NCBI RefSeq assembly: GCF_019200975.1 | Contig: NZ_JAHTMR010000004.1 | Coordinates: forward strand, 186,001 to 250,000 | Reading direction: 5' to 3' | Length of the DNA: 64,000 nucleotides | DNA from: Pseudomonas sp. PD9R | GTDB lineage: Bacteria; Pseudomonadota; Gammaproteobacteria; Pseudomonadales; Pseudomonadaceae | In this document: positions 63,860-64,000 of the stretch, piece by piece | Layout: each line of letters begins with the position of its first letter | How positions within the stretch are numbered: the first letter of the stretch is position 1 | The notes under the pieces: generated by a model | Databases searched by the model: none | What the model was told of the DNA's origin: nothing | Seen by the model: only the letters and a program-made list of their open reading frames with translations | Made by a program: the position numbers and the translations under genes

Positions 63860-64000
63860 GAATCCAATCCCTAATCCTGTTGATGATCGCTTGGGAGCCT
63901 GGGTTCGCGTTAGGTAAGTCAGGGCCAATGATGTTCTTGGCAATGTATTCGTAGGTGGTGACAGATTTGTACCAGCCGTTCTTTCGGATACGTGAAGCAC
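63849..64000 (-). CDS. C-terminal tail of the gene upstream of the helicase (possible GajA)
   Basis: Fifty codons in a frame different from the helicase end at TGA 63849-63851. The peptide includes GWYKSVTTYEYIAKNIIGPD and ends INRIRDWIHAA. It continues past the right edge. By position it should be the nuclease partner of the helicase; the visible tail alone cannot prove an OLD/TOPRIM protein. Confidence 0.5.
   Translation of the reverse strand, partial: ASRIRKNGWYKSVTTYEYIAKNIIGPDLPNANPGSQAIINRIRDWIHAA

Noticed and set aside
1..64000. CRISPR array or CRISPR-associated transposon
   Set aside because: No evenly spaced repeats and no cas genes were seen; the TniQ is long, TnsD-like, not the short CAST form.
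1..64000. tRNA or rRNA genes
   Set aside because: No cloverleaf-like or rRNA sequence noticed, including near the transposon junction where a tRNA target might be expected.

Overview
The window reads as a Pseudomonas chromosome segment. Evidence is the pair of OprD-type porins, a DUF2790 periplasmic protein, a CysI/DUF934 pair in the order usual for pseudomonads, an itaconate operon in nearly the same order as P. aeruginosa PA0877-PA0883, and many LysR, MFS and CoA-pathway genes. Positions 1 to about 50,160 are dense catabolic DNA. From about 50,160 to the right edge the DNA is a foreign block of transposon and anti-phage genes with different composition.

Catabolic layout. (1) 1-8.0 kb: a minus-strand operon of APH-like kinase, ACAD10/11-type acyl-CoA dehydrogenase, SDR, CoA-transferase and acyl-CoA synthetase, which resembles the levulinate (lva) logic of phosphorylating and eliminating a 4-hydroxyacyl-CoA. 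It is divergent from a thiolase, an enoyl-CoA hydratase and an OprD porin. (2) 8-14.9 kb: lactonase-like MBL protein, LysR regulators, a DAD-like cupin and an MFS importer. (3) 15-21.5 kb: itaconate catabolism (LysR, ich, ACAD, PrpD-like, ict, ccl). (4) 21.6-35.5 kb: TetR, triheme cytochrome c, two muconolactone-isomerase homologues, ALDH/MFS divergent pair, molybdenum hydroxylase small and large subunits with XdhC, OYE/HxlR, SDR and MFS. (5) 36-38.1 kb: sulfite/nitrite reductase and DUF934, then a decayed B12-binding pseudogene. (6) 38.6-50.1 kb: a second CoA-thioester beta-oxidation operon (CoA-transferase, thioesterase, hydratase, SDR, thiolase, OB-fold, HIBADH-like, LysR), a second OprD porin and a second ALDH/MFS divergent pair. 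A 17-nt motif recurs in three promoters of regions 4 and 6, suggesting one shared regulator.

Foreign block. After a gene-poor 1.4 kb stretch lies a Tn7-like operon: TnsA-like, TnsB (split by a frameshift), TnsC and TniQ, joined by ATGA overlaps. The TnsA-like protein seems to lack key catalytic residues. The cargo begins with an XRE regulator diverging from an unknown gene, then a tyrosine recombinase and coiled-coil partner that match the TnpS/TnpT cointegrate-resolution pair of Tn4651-type transposons. A defence island follows on the minus strand: a Gabija-like UvrD helicase with the tail of its upstream partner, a PRTase-winged-helix protein, a structured retron-like ncRNA and a retron-type reverse transcriptase. 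The best candidate for a notable system is this retron-like unit carried by a Tn7-like element that may transpose replicatively and resolve cointegrates with a borrowed recombinase.
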